Shown: positions 63,087-64,000 of the stretch, piece by piece
Layout of the letters: each line of letters opens with the position of its first letter
How positions within the stretch are numbered: the stretch's first letter is position 1
Source of the DNA: Candidatus Trichofilum aggregatum
GTDB lineage: Bacteria > Chloroflexota > Anaerolineae > Promineifilales > Promineifilaceae
Direction of reading: 5' to 3'
Assembly: GCA_016716885.1 (NCBI GenBank)
Contig: JADJUV010000031.1
Location: forward strand, 1-64,000
Length of the DNA: 64,000 bases
Notes under the pieces: model-generated
Seen by the model: only the letters and a program-made list of their open reading frames with translations
What the model was told of the DNA's origin: nothing
Database searches by the model: none
Translations under genes and position numbers: made by a program

Positions 63087-63858
63087 TCAAAACCGCAACG
63101 ACAAACAGCTCAACCCCCCATCCATCTTCTGAAACTCCGACATATCCAGGGTCATAACCTGGTAGCCCAGGCCACGCACAGTCGCTTCGATAACGGGATA
63201 TCCCGCCGGAAGTAAAACAAACTCATTCACCCGGATGCAGTTGGCGGCGTAAGCCTCAGCCGGGGGTGGGATAATCCGTTCATAACTCTGGAAGGCGGGC
63301 TGATCCGCCAGCGCCGCATTGACCACCAGCCGGTTATCGCCCAGATAACTCAGGCCACTTTTGAGATGCAACAGGCCCGGCAGACCCCGAATGTTTATAC
63401 AGGTAGAGCGGAGACCATTTTCGGCCAGATGCCGGGCTAATTGCCGTGCCCCCACTTCGTTGGTGCGTTCCGAAAGGCCAATAAAAAAGTGCCCCTCAGT
63501 TTCACAAATATCGCCGCCATCCACCGTGCCGGGAGCCTTGATGACCCCTAGCTCTGGATAAAATTGCTCCAGAATCGAAACAATGCTGGTGACTTCGCCG
63601 TTGCGACTGGGTGCGCCAGGGCGGGTGATAACAGCCCACGCTTCCGTCAGGATAGCGGTGTCTTCAACAAAGGTGGAATCGGGGAAGTTGGGGTTGGCCC
63701 GCAATCGGATGAGATCCAGGCCACATTGTTCCAGCGCCTGGCAGTAATCCTCATGTTGGGTCAGGGCTAACGGTACATCTGGACGACCTAAATTTACTGG
63801 TGGTGATCCCTTTGGCAAAGTTGTGAGCTGGCGGCCGCACGATGGCCTGTGTAAACAT
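63087..63858 (-). CDS. Dimethylarginine dimethylaminohydrolase-like protein (frameshifted)
   Basis: The family (DDAH / arginine deiminase superfamily) hydrolyses guanidino groups. The readable frame (63818 down) has FVEDTAILTEAWAVITRPGAPSR, GTVDGGDICETEGHFFIGLSERTN, the conserved VNEFVLLPAGYPV and the C-terminal GGLSCLSLRF with the catalytic Cys. The real start is the ATG at 63858 in another frame, after GGAGAAG: it reads MFTQAIVRPPAHNFAKGITT. One extra T in the TTT at 63793-63795 splits the two. Removing it joins SNLGRPDVPLALTQHE, so about 256 aa, the family size. Sequencing error is the likeliest cause. Confidence 0.88.
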
Positions 63859-64000
63859 CAGCACTTCTCCTATTTCCGGCGTATTTAGCGATTATTAGTT
63901 GGTAACGCAGAAGTAACCTTGCCTTCAAGGTTTGTCCTGATCAAGCTTTCCGAAACCTTCGGAAGGTTTTCTCACCAGAGGGACTGAACGTTTACCTAAC

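Larger units (their letters stand above)
164..63838. repeat. Highly iterated palindrome GCGGCCGC across the window
   Basis: I counted about 105 copies of GCGGCCGC by eye, for example at 164, 236, 1509, 4190, 9234, 13084, 22021, 26974, 34262, 38887, 44164, 49436, 54413, 59926, 62120 and 63831. About 61 of them are the decamer CGCGGCCGCG. The base before the octamer is almost always C or T, giving YGCGGCCGCR. At 50-57% GC, chance predicts roughly one to three copies in 64 kb. Copies occur in every reading frame of genes (read as Ala-Ala-Ala, Arg-Gly-Arg or Arg-Pro) and in intergenic DNA (17156, 22343, 22393, 31487, 31611, 57919). Gaps of several kb exist, for example 50605-54412. The pattern resembles HIP1 (GCGATCGC) of cyanobacteria; the function here is unknown. 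Confidence 0.9.

Overview
The window looks like a chromosomal segment of a Chloroflexota bacterium (Anaerolineae-like). This is inferred from protein style, not from a marker gene: Thr/Pro-rich lipoproteins, papain-like C39 peptidases with TPRs, a STAND ATPase plus separate TPR protein, GAF/AAA membrane proteins, and mid-range GC. I see no rRNA, tRNA, CRISPR array, transposase or prophage. The strongest signal is genome-wide: the palindrome GCGGCCGC, usually extended to YGCGGCCGCR, occurs about 105 times by hand count against one to three expected. It lies in genes, between genes and inside protein repeats, like the HIP1 octamer of cyanobacteria but with another core.

Layout. 0.1-5.9 kb (minus): two signalling ATPases, an AAA-Ser/Thr kinase fusion and a membrane GAF-AAA protein. 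6.4-9.3 kb: a frameshifted lipoprotein, fabI and a 3-methyladenine DNA glycosylase. 9.4-12.3 kb: tandem C39-peptidase/TPR paralogues. 12.4-17.1 kb: GNAT, DUF1295 membrane protein, CorA, and an orphan Cys-type formate dehydrogenase alpha subunit. 17.3-24.6 kb: exported proteins, including a PPC-domain lipoprotein, a GH3-like protein without its nucleophile, a broken lipoprotein and a small helical protein. 25.0-27.6 kb: a SRPBCC/class III cyclase converging on a small histidine kinase. 27.7-31.4 kb: STAND ATPase and TPR protein, divergent from a small secreted Cys/Gly-tailed peptide and a Cys-less DJ-1-like protein. 31.8-33.3 kb: DHA2 exporter.

33.6-42.3 kb holds a complete kdp potassium operon: a 31-aa membrane protein, KdpF, KdpA, KdpB, KdpC, sensor KdpD and regulator KdpE, with dispersed repeats in four of its junctions. 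42.3-44.7 kb is a three-gene minus-strand operon (cyclase-like toroid, zinc-ribbon membrane protein, alpha/beta hydrolase). 45.2-54.2 kb is one giant secreted protein of about 3000 aa (beta-helix, six DUF11 and eleven PKD-like repeats) split by two indels. 54.2-56.6 kb carries three tail-collar (MdpB-type) proteins with a GNAT and a DUF6916 protein. 57-63.9 kb: a small Tat-signal protein, a triple-PA14 lipoprotein, a Met/His-rich exported protein with a two-component pair, and a DDAH-like hydrolase.

Two cautions apply. At least nine apparent single-base indels break otherwise good genes, and two blocks of G/C homopolymers sit in inverted repeats, so some breakage is probably sequence error. 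Intergenic regions are also crowded with several dispersed repeat families, one of which even encodes the C-terminus of a histidine kinase.
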